NCBI RefSeq assembly: GCF_030818955.1
Contig: NZ_JAUTBF010000001.1
Span: 124,001 to 188,000 of the forward strand
DNA length: 64,000 nucleotides
Source: Microbacterium trichothecenolyticum
Lineage (GTDB): Bacteria; Actinomycetota; Actinomycetes; Actinomycetales; Microbacteriaceae
Reading direction: 5' to 3'
The notes beneath the pieces are model-generated. The model was not told the origin of the DNA. It saw nothing but the letters and a program-made list of their open reading frames with translations, and did no database searches. Each line of letters begins with the position of its first letter. The first letter of the stretch is position 1. Below are positions 51,396-59,740 of the stretch, one piece after another. A program made the position numbers and the translations under genes.

Positions 51396-51425
51396 TTAAC
51401 CCGAGTTAACTATTAACTCTAGTTA
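51396..51425. promoter_or_regulatory. Overlapping MarR-type operators
   Basis: GAGTTAA-CTA-TTAACTC (51403-51419) is a perfect inverted repeat. TTAAC-CCGA-GTTAA (51396-51409) and TAACT-CT-AGTTA (51414-51425) overlap it on either side. The three share arms based on GTTAA/TTAAC, which would allow stacked or cooperative binding between the divergent genes. Confidence 0.72.
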
Positions 51426-51452
51426 GCCAACTCTAAGCAAGGCTCCTCAAAC

Positions 51453-51848
51453 GTGTCAAAGATTCAGAACGCCAGCCCGGGATGGCAATACGTTGCGGCA
51501 ACTCTGCACATGATGGCGCTTGCCGCGCTGAACGCTACTGTCCTCGTGCTGTTGCTCATCGTGCGCCCCGAGCCGTTCCTTCTGCTTCTGCTCAGGACGA
51601 TCTTCGCCCTCCTGCTCAGCGTGTACGCCATGTATCTCACCCGTGGGCTGCGGGAGCGCACCGGGCGTCGCGTGATCACGGTCCTTGCCATCATCTCGGC
51701 CTACGCGTTGTTCGCCTCGGCGATCTTCCTGTGGCTCATCGATAACCTGCCCTGGTGGATGGTCGTCACGCAGTGGGCGACCGTGGTCGTCTACATCACC
51801 TTTGGGCTGTTGCTGACTTCCCTCCCGCGAGTCAGGAGTCGCACATGA
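51453..51848 (+). CDS. Small membrane protein divergent from MarR
   Basis: 131 residues from GTG 51453. Four hydrophobic segments are apparent: TLHMMALAALNATVLVLLLI, then FLLLLLRTIFALLLSVYAMY, a third (VLAIISAYALFASAIFLWLI) and a last (WATVVVYITFGLLLT). I do not recognise the family. It begins 28 nt after the last operator repeat and its stop overlaps the next gene by 4 nt, so it is probably a MarR target. Transporter or immunity-like roles are possible but unsupported. Confidence 0.65.
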   Translation: MSKIQNASPGWQYVAATLHMMALAALNATVLVLLLIVRPEPFLLLLLRTIFALLLSVYAMYLTRGLRERTGRRVITVLAIISAYALFASAIFLWLIDNLPWWMVVTQWATVVVYITFGLLLTSLPRVRSRT

Positions 51849-52195
51849 CCCTGGAACGGCTTATTCGCCGCGATGGCGACGCTGAGATTGTCGGCTTGGT
51901 GCGTTCGCACGGCGACGGACTCTTCATCCCTTGTGGGCCGCATGGCGCCCCGCTGGCGTCGCCGATGCCCCCCGATGAAGCCGAACTATATGTTCACCGG
52001 CACGGACTCGAGAGTCTGATGGACACCTGGTTGTTCCAGCAGGGCGAAGAACAATACTCGTGCAAGATCCTCGAAGCCCGCCCCGGGTATGCCCGATACC
52101 AAATCACCGACTACGGACACCCTCACGCCTTCACCACACGGGAAACACGCGACCCAGCCAACGAACTCGCCTGGTCGCGCCACAATCGCCCATGA
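51845..52195 (+). CDS. Hypothetical protein coupled to the membrane protein
   Basis: 116 residues, ATG 51845 overlapping the previous stop (ATGA). Mostly hydrophilic with no signal peptide; contains CGPHGAPLASPMPPDEAELY and a His/Arg-rich C-terminus (GHPHAFTTRETRDP). No recognised family. Coupling to the membrane protein and the shared operator region suggest it acts with that protein. Confidence 0.55.
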   Translation: MTLERLIRRDGDAEIVGLVRSHGDGLFIPCGPHGAPLASPMPPDEAELYVHRHGLESLMDTWLFQQGEEQYSCKILEARPGYARYQITDYGHPHAFTTRETRDPANELAWSRHNRP

Positions 52196-52228
52196 CCCGC
52201 AGATCGCCAAAAACTAACCGGCGATCGC

Positions 52229-52474
52229 ATGTGGGAAATGTTCACGCAGCCTTTCGCTGCACCGAGGTACGACGAGGTGGAAGCGGCATCCCAGGAGCTG
52301 GGAGAGCTTCCGGACCGGGCGGAGCTCGAGAGGCAGATCCGGTATCTGCAGGAGGATCAGAACGACCCGGACTCGGCGTTGTTGACGGCAGTGTTTGAGG
52401 AACGTCTGGCGAGCCTGCAGCAGATGCACGCGCGGGTGCTCGCGCTCGAGGCGAAGATCCCCGCGGACTACTGA
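52229..52474 (+). CDS. Small coiled-coil-like hypothetical protein
   Basis: 81 residues from ATG 52229, with an ATG three codons in as alternative. Largely helical with heptad-like leucines (ELERQIRYLQED, LASLQQMHARVLALEAK). It directly precedes, in another frame, the remnant of a large methylase, and may be a neighbour gene of the same mobile element or part of its wreckage. Family not recognised. Confidence 0.4.
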   Translation: MWEMFTQPFAAPRYDEVEAASQELGELPDRAELERQIRYLQEDQNDPDSALLTAVFEERLASLQQMHARVLALEAKIPADY

Positions 52475-52476
52475 CC

Positions 52477-52968
52477 TTCCGTCCAAGCGGACAGGAAGAC
52501 CTCGCGGCCTCTGGCGCGAAGGCACGGTTCCACGCGAACGTCGCCGCTATCGAGACGGTGCGCGTGCTCGAGGCGGAACAGCGGCCGGCGACCGCCGACG
52601 AGCAAGCGGTGTTGGCCCGGTGGTCAAGCTGGGGTGCGATCCCCGAGGTGTTCGACGAGCGCCGCGACTAATGGGCGCGCGAGCGCGAGCAGCTGCAGAG
52701 GGAGCTGACGGAGGCCGAGCTTTCCGCGGCCCGCCGCACCGCGATCAACGCCCGTTACACCGACCCCGCCTACGTCGAGGCGATGTGGGAGGCGATGCAG
52801 CGCCTCGGCTTCGAGGGCGGGCGCGTGCTGGAGCCCGGAAGCGGTGCCGGCACGTTCATCGGCTTGGCGCCGACCGGGGCGTAGATGATGGCCGTCGAGC
52901 TCGACCCGCTCACCGCGTCCATCTCTCGCGGCCTGTACCCGGCCGCAGAGATGCGTACCGAGTCGGCC
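52477..52968 (+). pseudogene. Remnant of a large mobile-element DNA methylase/helicase
   Basis: One frame reads FRPSGQEDLAASGAKARFHANVAAIETVR and continues past stops at 52669 (TAA) and 52882 (TAG). It carries the SAM motif VLEPGSGAGTFIGLAP and then VELDPLTASISRGLYPAAEM. These are the opening features of the very large N12-class adenine-specific DNA methylase/helicase proteins found on plasmids, phages and integrative elements. Only the N-terminal ~160 residues survive; similarity stops near 52968, just before the next gene's terminator. (Motifs are given in pieces of at most 20 residues where essential: SGAKARFHANVAAIETVR.) It marks the decayed end of a mobile element. Confidence 0.72.
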
Positions 52969-53035
52969 GGCGGGCTCCGGCGTCGCGCCGACCCGGGGCG
53001 CGTGTGGCGACCCGGGTGCGCGATCGCGGGACGAC

Positions 53036-53065
53036 GAAGGGCCGCGCCGTCCGGCGCGGCCCTTC
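53036..53065 (-). terminator. Terminator of the two-repeat surface protein gene
   Basis: GAAGGGCCGCGCC pairs perfectly with GGCGCGGCCCTTC around GTCC: 13 pairs, 8 nt beyond the stop of the leftward gene at 53073. Confidence 0.85.
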
Positions 53066-53072
53066 GCGGGGA

Positions 53073-53957
53073 TCAGGCCTGGGGCGTGTCGTCCGTGCCG
53101 CGCGCCGCCGCGCGTCGGCGCGACAGGATCAGCCACACGGTCAGACCGATGATGACGAGGAGCGCGACGCCGAGCAGGATCCACGGCAGGATCGAGCCGG
53201 AGTCCGAGGTCGCGGTGGGGGTCGGGCTCGCCGAGGGCGTCGCGGTCGCCGTCGGGGCGGCGGTGGGTGTGGCCGGCGCCGGCGACACCTGCACGACGGC
53301 GGACGCCAGGACCGTCTCGCCGTCCGACAGGGCGATGGTCACGGAACCCTCCCGGGAGGGCGTGAAGTCGACCGTAGCCGTGCCGTTGCTGGCGGGGGCC
53401 GTGACTGACGGCCCCGAGGAGCTGCCGCTGGAGAAGGAGCCCGCGTCCGGGGAGTCGAGGCCGAAGTCGACCGTCTGCAGACCGGCGACCTTCGCCACCA
53501 CCTGGGTCGTCTGTCCCACGACGAGCGGGGAGCCGACCTCGATGATGGGGGTCTGTGAATCCTGCGTGGGCTGGGGGGCCGAGCCGGTGACCGTGATCTG
53601 GACCTGCGCGAGCGGACGCTCACCGTTGGAGATGTCGACGAAGAAGCTTCCGGTCTGCGATGCGCGGAAGAAGGCCGTGGCCTGTCCGCCGGAGACCGGG
53701 ACGTTCAGCGTCTTGGAGCCGCTGTCGCCCGTCGACGCCAGGAGGACACCGCTGGCGGGGGTGCCGAGGCCGAAGCCGATCGAGTCCATTCCGCCCAGGC
53801 CGGTCGCGGTGAGCGTCGTCGTCTCTCCCACGGCGATGGCGGTCGGGCTGGCGGAGAGGGCGGGCGTGCTGGCGGAGGCCGAGGCGGCGGTGGTGCCGGT
53901 GAGGGCCAGGCCAGCCGTCACGAAGGCAGTGAGGGCGAGACGAGCAAAGCGATTCAT
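53073..53957 (-). CDS. Cell-surface protein with two Ig-like repeats and a membrane anchor
   Basis: 294 residues. A signal peptide (LALTAFVTAGLALTGTTAASA) is followed by two related beta domains of about 100 residues: one containing TGLGGMDSIGFGLGTPASG, the other VAGLQTVDFGLDSPDAG. A Pro/Thr-rich stalk (TPTAAPTATATPSASPTPTA) leads to a C-terminal membrane helix and a basic tail. Start ATG 53957 has GGAAG upstream. It should be exposed on the wall; adhesion or scaffolding is possible but unproven. Confidence 0.8.
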   Translation of the reverse strand: MNRFARLALTAFVTAGLALTGTTAASASASTPALSASPTAIAVGETTTLTATGLGGMDSIGFGLGTPASGVLLASTGDSGSKTLNVPVSGGQATAFFRASQTGSFFVDISNGERPLAQVQITVTGSAPQPTQDSQTPIIEVGSPLVVGQTTQVVAKVAGLQTVDFGLDSPDAGSFSSGSSSGPSVTAPASNGTATVDFTPSREGSVTIALSDGETVLASAVVQVSPAPATPTAAPTATATPSASPTPTATSDSGSILPWILLGVALLVIIGLTVWLILSRRRAAARGTDDTPQA

Positions 53958-54141
53958 GAGATCTTCCGGGATCGAGAGCCGACCGACTCGTCGCCCATGA
54001 TCGTCAAAGACGGGTGGCATCGAGACCGGCTGTGGACGAAGAGTCCGATGCGCCCATTCCCTCGGAGGGGATCGATCGTTGCCGGTCGAAGGTCGCTTCC
54101 CGACCATGCCAGGTTTCGCTCATCGGCCCCAAGAACAAGGT

Positions 54142-54172
54142 GCGGTCATTACGGCGGGACAGTAATGACCGC
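54142..54172 (-). terminator. Terminator of hrpA
   Basis: GCGGTCATTAC and GTAATGACCGC form a perfect 11-bp stem with a 9-nt loop, beginning 4 nt beyond the hrpA stop. The sequence is less GC-rich than most stems here. Confidence 0.8.
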
Positions 54173-54175
54173 CGC

Positions 54176-57100
54176 TCAGCCCTTCAGCGCCTTCGCGATG
54201 CGCTGCGGCGAGACCGGTTCGGCGGTGCCGAGGCGCTGGGCGAACAGGCTCACGCGCAGCTCCTCGAGCAGCCACCGCGTCTGGACGAGGTTCGCCGCGG
54301 CCTCGGCGGGAAGGGGCACCGCGCCCCCGGCATCCACGAAGCCCGCCGCGGCGCGCTCGTACTCGGTCATACGCTGACGGTCGCGTCCGGGGTTGTCGGA
54401 CAACGTTTTCACCCGCTCCAGCGCGCCCGCAAGGTAGCGGGGGTAGTGCTGCAGCCGCTGCAGGCCGGTGCGCGACAAGAAGCCGGGGAACAGCAGCCCC
54501 TTCACCTGGCCGCGCACGTCGTTAAGGGCTCCCAGCAGCGTGATGGATGCGGCGTCCTTCATCGCCCGCTCCACCTCGCGCTGCGCGAGCAGGATCTTCG
54601 CCGCGAGCGACACCGTTTGGAAGGTGCGTTCGACCGACGCCGCCGAGAACGCATCGCGCACGCGCTCGAACTCCGCTCGCGTGCGGACGATCCCCGTCGG
54701 CGCTTCGCGCAGCAGCACGTCGTCGGCCAGGGCCACGCGCGCGTCCTCGATGAGCGCTTTGGCGTTCTGGTACGGGGATGCCGCGAGCGCGAGCTTCTCG
54801 TTCGCGGTGAGGTGGTCGAGCACGTACGTGGCGGGGGAGGGGACGGCCAGCAGCATCAGCCGTCGGATGCCGGCCCGCGTGAGCCGCGTGGCCTCCTCGG
54901 GGGTCGCCTCGACGCGCAGTGCCACGCTGTCGCCCTCGTCGACGAGCGCCGGATAGCCGCGCACGACGCCACCGGCGACGGGGGTGTCGACGACCTCGGT
55001 GAGTTCGTCGAGATCCCAGGTCGTGAGCTTCGAGCGCGAGGCGAAAGCGGGGGAGGCCTCGGCGACCTGGGCGGCAGTCCGAGCCGCGGGGCGTGCGACC
55101 GTCGCCTCCACGCTGGAGCGGGCGCGGTCGGCGAGGCGGCGCTGCAACGCCCCGAGGTCGCGGTCGCTGCCGACGGCGCGGCCGCGGGCGTCGACAGCGC
55201 GGAACGACGGCAGCAGGTGCGCAGGCACGCGCTCGAGCTCGAAGTCGGCGGCGCTCACGCGCTGGTTCGCGACGCGCTGCACGAGCGCGGCGAGGGCGTC
55301 GACGAGCGTCGTTCGCGGCAGGCCGTTCGCGTGCTCGGGGCCCTTCTCGGCGAGCTCGGCGCTGAATTTCTCGGCCCAGTCCGCGGCCGGAACGACGTTG
55401 CGTCGGATGGTCTTCGGCAGCGCCCGGAGCAACGCCGTGACGAGCTCGTCACGCATGCCCGGCACCTGCCAGTCGAAGCCGTCGGGACGCAGCTGCGCGA
55501 GCAGCGGCAGCGGCACGACGACCGTGACGCCGTCGTCGGGCGCGCCCGGCTCGAAGCGGTAGGCGAGGTTGAGGGTCTGATCGCCCTGGCGCCAGCGCGC
55601 GGGGAACGCCCGGTCGTCGCCCTGCGCCCGGTCGCCGGTGAGGTCGGACTCGCGTAGGTCGAGCAGGTGCGGCGTGCGGTGGATGGCATCCTTCCACCAG
55701 GCCTCGAACGAGCGCACGTCGGTGACGTCGGCGCGGATGCGGGCGTTGTAGAACGCGAACACCGCTTCGTCGCCGATGAGGATGTCGCGGCGGCGCTCGC
55801 GCTCCTCGATCTTCTCGAGCAGGCGGCGCTGCTCGACGTTGCGACGCAGGAACGCCGTAAGGCGCTTGTCGAGCACCGAGGGGTCCCACTCACCCTCGAC
55901 CAGCGCGTGCCGCACGAACATCTCGCGCGCGAGCGGACGGTCGAAACGGGCGAGCTGCACGCGGCGACGCCCGACGAGCTCGACCCCGAAGAGCGTGACC
56001 TTCTCGTACGCGGCGGCGGAGCCGGCATCCTTCGACCAGTGCGGCTCGCTCAGCGAGCGCTTCACGAGGTCGGGGGCGAGCTCTTCGGCCCACGCGGGGT
56101 CGACGGCGGCGACCGTGCGGGCGAAGAGGCGCGAGGTCTCGACGAGCTCGGCCGCCATCACCGCCGAGGGGCGCTTCTTCTTCAGCCCGGAGCCGGGGAA
56201 GATCGCGAACCGCGCCCCGCGCGCGCCGATGTACTCGCCCTTCGTGGGGCGGGCGTCGCCGGGGGCTTTGCGGTCCTTGGCCTGCGCGATCGTGCGGGGA
56301 TCCAGGATGCCGATGTGCGACAGCAATCCGGAGAGGATAGCGCGGTGGATGGCGTCGCCTTGCGCGTGGCCCTCGGGCTGGCCGGTCGACGGGGCTGCGG
56401 CATCCCGCGTCTGAGCACGTCCGCGGTGGTCGCGCCCGCCGCCGCCGTCGCGCCCGCCGCCCTCGGCGCCGAGTGACCGCAGCTGCCGGTGCACGTCGAC
56501 CCACTCGCGCACGCGCACGTAGTTGAGGTGCTCGCTGCGGCACAGACGCCGGAACGCGCTCGAACCGAGCTCGGCCTGCTTCTCCTGCAGGTAGTCCCAG
56601 AGGTTCAACAGGGAAAGGAAATCGCTGGTCGGGTCGGTGAAGCGCGCGTGGAAGCGGTCTGCCTCTTCGCGGCGGTCCTCGGGGCGCTCGCGCACGTCCT
56701 GGATCGACATGCCCGACACGATCGCGAGCACCTCGGCCTGCACGTCGTTTCGCCGGGCCTCGATGAGCATGCGCGCGAAGCGCGGGTCGATCGGCAGGCG
56801 GGCGATCTCGCGGCCGATCTCGGTCAGGCGGGGGCCGCGGTCGTCGTCGCGCCCGTCTCGTCCGCCGCGCCCGCGCGACGGGTCGCGGTCGGGCCGGTCG
56901 TCGCGGGGTCGCGCGCCCGGTGCCGGCAGCTTCACCGCGCCGAGTTCGACGAGCAGGTCGAACGCGGCCTTGACGCCCCGCGAGTCGGGCGGGGTGAGGA
57001 AGGGGAACGCCTGGATGTCGCCGAATCCGAGCGACAGCATCTGCAGGATGACGGATGCCAGCGACGTGCGCAGGATCTCGGGCTCGGTGTACTCCGGGCG

Positions 57101-58315
57101 ACGGGTGAAGTCGTCTTCGGAGTAGAGCCGGATCGCGACACCCGGCGACGTGCGGCCCGCGCGGCCCGAGCGCTGCTGCGCCGACGCCTGCGACACGGCC
57201 TCGATCGGCAGACGCTGGATCTTCGACCGGTTGCTGTAGCGCGAGATGCGGGCGGTGCCGGTGTCGACGACGTACCGGATGCCGGGGACGGTGAGACTCG
57301 TCTCGGCGACGTTGGTGGCGAGGATGACGCGGCGGCGCACACCCGCGACGGTGGACCGCTCGAAGACCCGGTGCTGCTCCGCGGCGGAGAGACGGCCGTA
57401 CAGGGGCAGCACCTCGGTGGGAGCCGCATCCTTCTGGTACGCCCCGCGGATGGCATCCGCCGCATCCCGGATCTCGGCCTCACCGGGGAAGAAGACGAGC
57501 ACATCGCCCGCCGGCTCGCGGTCGAGTTCACGGAGCGCCGCGACGACGGCTCCGACTTCGTCCGCGTCGTCCCCGTCGCGTCCGGTCTTGGCGGCGGGCC
57601 GTGCCGGGCTCCGGACTTTCTTCGGCTGTGGCGCCGGGATGCCGGCATCCAAGGTCTCGTCGTCCGAATCCTCCGGAGCCCGGTCCGCGCCATCGAGCGG
57701 CCGATACCGGATCTCGACCGGATACGTGCGGCCCGACACCTCGATCACGGGCGCCGGCACCGGCTCGCCGCCGGGCTGGGCCGGGGGAGCGGCGAAGTGG
57801 CGCGCGAAGCTCTCGGGGTCGATCGTCGCCGAGGTGACGATGACCTTCAGGTCGGGGCGCTTCGGCAGGATGCGGCGGAGGTAGCCGAGCAGGAAGTCGA
57901 TGTTGAGCGAGCGCTCGTGGGCCTCGTCGACGATGATCGTGTCGTAGCGGCGCAGCAACCGGTCGCGGTGGATCTCGTTGAGCAGGATGCCGTCGGTCAC
58001 CAGCGCCACGCGCGTGTCGGCCGACACCTTGTCGGTGAAACGCACCTTGTAGCCGACGGTCGAGCCGAGCGGCACCTGCATCTCCTCGGCGATGCGCTCG
58101 GCGATCGTGCGCGCGGCGATGCGGCGGGGCTGCGTGTGCGCGATGGAGGTGCGGCCGAGCTCGAGGCAGATCTTCGGCAGCTGCGTGGTCTTGCCCGACC
58201 CGGTCGCGCCCGCGACGATCACGACCTGGTTGTCGCGGATGGCGCGCGCGATCTCGTCCCGCGCCGCGCTGACGGGCAGCTCGGGCGGGTACACGATGAC
58301 GGGTTCGACGGACAC
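54176..58315 (-). CDS. hrpA: ATP-dependent RNA helicase HrpA
   Basis: 1379 residues, the full length of the HrpA family. Walker A is GATGSGKT, motif II DEAH (IVDEAHERSLNIDFLLGYL), then SATID, and the second lobe has TNVAETSLTVPGI and QRSGRAGRTSPG. The helicase-associated and OB-fold domains follow, and the last 500 residues are the HrpA-specific DUF3418 region. A Gly/Arg/Asp-rich insert lies near residues 465-490. HrpA acts on RNA and rescues stalled ribosomes in E. coli. It is transcribed alone, with a hairpin just after the stop. Confidence 0.93.
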   Translation of the reverse strand: MSVEPVIVYPPELPVSAARDEIARAIRDNQVVIVAGATGSGKTTQLPKICLELGRTSIAHTQPRRIAARTIAERIAEEMQVPLGSTVGYKVRFTDKVSADTRVALVTDGILLNEIHRDRLLRRYDTIIVDEAHERSLNIDFLLGYLRRILPKRPDLKVIVTSATIDPESFARHFAAPPAQPGGEPVPAPVIEVSGRTYPVEIRYRPLDGADRAPEDSDDETLDAGIPAPQPKKVRSPARPAAKTGRDGDDADEVGAVVAALRELDREPAGDVLVFFPGEAEIRDAADAIRGAYQKDAAPTEVLPLYGRLSAAEQHRVFERSTVAGVRRRVILATNVAETSLTVPGIRYVVDTGTARISRYSNRSKIQRLPIEAVSQASAQQRSGRAGRTSPGVAIRLYSEDDFTRRPEYTEPEILRTSLASVILQMLSLGFGDIQAFPFLTPPDSRGVKAAFDLLVELGAVKLPAPGARPRDDRPDRDPSRGRGGRDGRDDDRGPRLTEIGREIARLPIDPRFARMLIEARRNDVQAEVLAIVSGMSIQDVRERPEDRREEADRFHARFTDPTSDFLSLLNLWDYLQEKQAELGSSAFRRLCRSEHLNYVRVREWVDVHRQLRSLGAEGGGRDGGGGRDHRGRAQTRDAAAPSTGQPEGHAQGDAIHRAILSGLLSHIGILDPRTIAQAKDRKAPGDARPTKGEYIGARGARFAIFPGSGLKKKRPSAVMAAELVETSRLFARTVAAVDPAWAEELAPDLVKRSLSEPHWSKDAGSAAAYEKVTLFGVELVGRRRVQLARFDRPLAREMFVRHALVEGEWDPSVLDKRLTAFLRRNVEQRRLLEKIEERERRRDILIGDEAVFAFYNARIRADVTDVRSFEAWWKDAIHRTPHLLDLRESDLTGDRAQGDDRAFPARWRQGDQTLNLAYRFEPGAPDDGVTVVVPLPLLAQLRPDGFDWQVPGMRDELVTALLRALPKTIRRNVVPAADWAEKFSAELAEKGPEHANGLPRTTLVDALAALVQRVANQRVSAADFELERVPAHLLPSFRAVDARGRAVGSDRDLGALQRRLADRARSSVEATVARPAARTAAQVAEASPAFASRSKLTTWDLDELTEVVDTPVAGGVVRGYPALVDEGDSVALRVEATPEEATRLTRAGIRRLMLLAVPSPATYVLDHLTANEKLALAASPYQNAKALIEDARVALADDVLLREAPTGIVRTRAEFERVRDAFSAASVERTFQTVSLAAKILLAQREVERAMKDAASITLLGALNDVRGQVKGLLFPGFLSRTGLQRLQHYPRYLAGALERVKTLSDNPGRDRQRMTEYERAAAGFVDAGGAVPLPAEAAANLVQTRWLLEELRVSLFAQRLGTAEPVSPQRIAKALKG

Positions 58316-58350
58316 AGCCTTCCAGCCTATCGCGCGGCGCCAGCCGCAAG

Positions 58351-58520
58351 CGTTGACTTCGGGGATATGCCCGAGCGGAGCCGGGCCCGGCGCGCGTTTA
58401 CCCGAAATCAGCGGGTGGGATCCCTCCGCCGAGCTCGCGGCAGCGGGCGTCCAGCCCCGCTGACTTCGGGCGAAAGCTCACGCGGCACGTGAGTGGTCGT
58501 ACGTACGGCCGAAGTCAGCG
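58351..58520. repeat. Cluster of inverted GCTGACTTCGG-type intergenic repeats
   Basis: Four copies of a GTTGACTTCGGG/CCGAAATCAGC word occur in alternating orientation at 58352-58363, 58401-58415, 58456-58470 and 58508-58520. The second and third form a 15-bp stem with one mismatch. The 212-bp gap between hrpA and the GH3 gene has no gene. Confidence 0.65.
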
Positions 58521-58527
58521 CGCGGGG

Positions 58528-59691
58528 TCAGGGCATCGACGCCTTCTGTGTCAGAATCCGGGATGCCGCGGCGTCCACCTTCGCGGCGAACGCGCTGTCG
58601 CTCTGCGCCTTCGACAGCACCGCCTGGTGCATCTCGGGGTACACCGACGAGTCGGCCGAGACCAGCAGCAGGTCGATGCCCGCCTCGACGGCGAGGATCG
58701 CACGGTCGGCGGGCGACCACGCCTGCACCTGCTGTGCGGCCGAGAGGTCGTCGGTGGTGACGACGCCGTCGAAGCCGACGGTGTTGCGCAGCACGCCCAC
58801 GACGGTGGGAGAGAAGGCGGCGGGGGAGTTCGGGTCGATCTTGTCGTACACGGCGGTCGAGAGCATGACCACGGCCGAACCCTGCGGCAGCACGGTGGAG
58901 TACACGCCGACGTCGGCGCCGTCGGCGGTGACGAAGTCGTCGGTGACGCCGGCGGTGGTGTCGGTGTTGTCGCCGACGTGTCCGAGGCCGGGGAAGTGCT
59001 TGAACGTCGGGAGCACCCCGCCGTCGCGCATGCCCGCGGCGAATGCCCCGGCCTTGGCGGCGACGGTGGCGCCGTCGTAGCCGTACTCGCGATCGAGCTG
59101 GCCGATCGGCGGGTTGCTCTGCGCGGTCTCGGGGCTCGTGACCACGTCGGCCACCGGCGCGAGGTTCATGTTGACCCCGGCCTGGGCGAGCTGACCGCCC
59201 CAGGTCGCGGCGTTGCCGCGCAGGGTGCTGTCGTCTTGCTGACCCTGATCGACGGCGGAGGGGATCTCATCGAACCCGGGGCCCGAAAGAACCTGGACCT
59301 CGCCGCCCTCCTGGTCGGTGGCCACCCAGAGCGCGGGCTGGCCGCCGGCCTGCGCCGACGTGAACGTCGACACGAGGTCGGCGGTCGCCTGGGTTCCGGC
59401 ATCCGATCGTCCATGCAGGAAGATACCGCCGATGTGATCGTCGCTCACTGCGGAAAGGGTCGTCTGGTCGGCACCGTCGACCGAGGTTCCCACCATGAAC
59501 ATCTGCCCGACCTTGTCGTCGAGACTCATCCCGGCCGCCGGATCGGGCGTCGGCGTCGGCGTCGGGGTGGGGGTCGGGCTGGGAGTCGGGGATGCCGTGG
59601 GGCTCGGTGCGGGAGCCGGCGGGGGCACGCACCCGGTCAGCGTCAGAGCCGTCAACAGGAGCAGGGCCGCGGAGCGCGAGGCGTTCTTCAC
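58528..59691 (-). CDS. Glycoside hydrolase family 3 lipoprotein (beta-N-acetylhexosaminidase-like)
   Basis: 387 residues from GTG 59691. A signal peptide ends in the lipobox LTGC, followed by a Pro/Thr/Ser stalk. The GH3 domain has GQMFMVGTS at the start, DQEGGEVQVL, LAPVADVV, and FKHFPGLGHVGDNTD with the KH(F/Y)PG motif characteristic of NagZ-type enzymes. The nucleophile region reads VTTDDLSAA. These enzymes cleave GlcNAc from muropeptides, but this one acts outside the cell. It lies 49 nt after an LCP gene on the same strand, both concerned with the wall. Confidence 0.87.
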   Translation of the reverse strand: MKNASRSAALLLLTALTLTGCVPPPAPAPSPTASPTPSPTPTPTPTPTPDPAAGMSLDDKVGQMFMVGTSVDGADQTTLSAVSDDHIGGIFLHGRSDAGTQATADLVSTFTSAQAGGQPALWVATDQEGGEVQVLSGPGFDEIPSAVDQGQQDDSTLRGNAATWGGQLAQAGVNMNLAPVADVVTSPETAQSNPPIGQLDREYGYDGATVAAKAGAFAAGMRDGGVLPTFKHFPGLGHVGDNTDTTAGVTDDFVTADGADVGVYSTVLPQGSAVVMLSTAVYDKIDPNSPAAFSPTVVGVLRNTVGFDGVVTTDDLSAAQQVQAWSPADRAILAVEAGIDLLLVSADSSVYPEMHQAVLSKAQSDSAFAAKVDAAASRILTQKASMP

Positions 59692-59740
59692 CCGTTGATC
59701 GTCTCGTATCCGACGCCTCGATGCGTACTCCGATGTGATA

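Noticed and set aside
49450..53030. Attachment sites or integrase for the island
   Set aside because: I could not find convincing direct repeats at the two borders, nor an integrase, transposase or tRNA end nearby.
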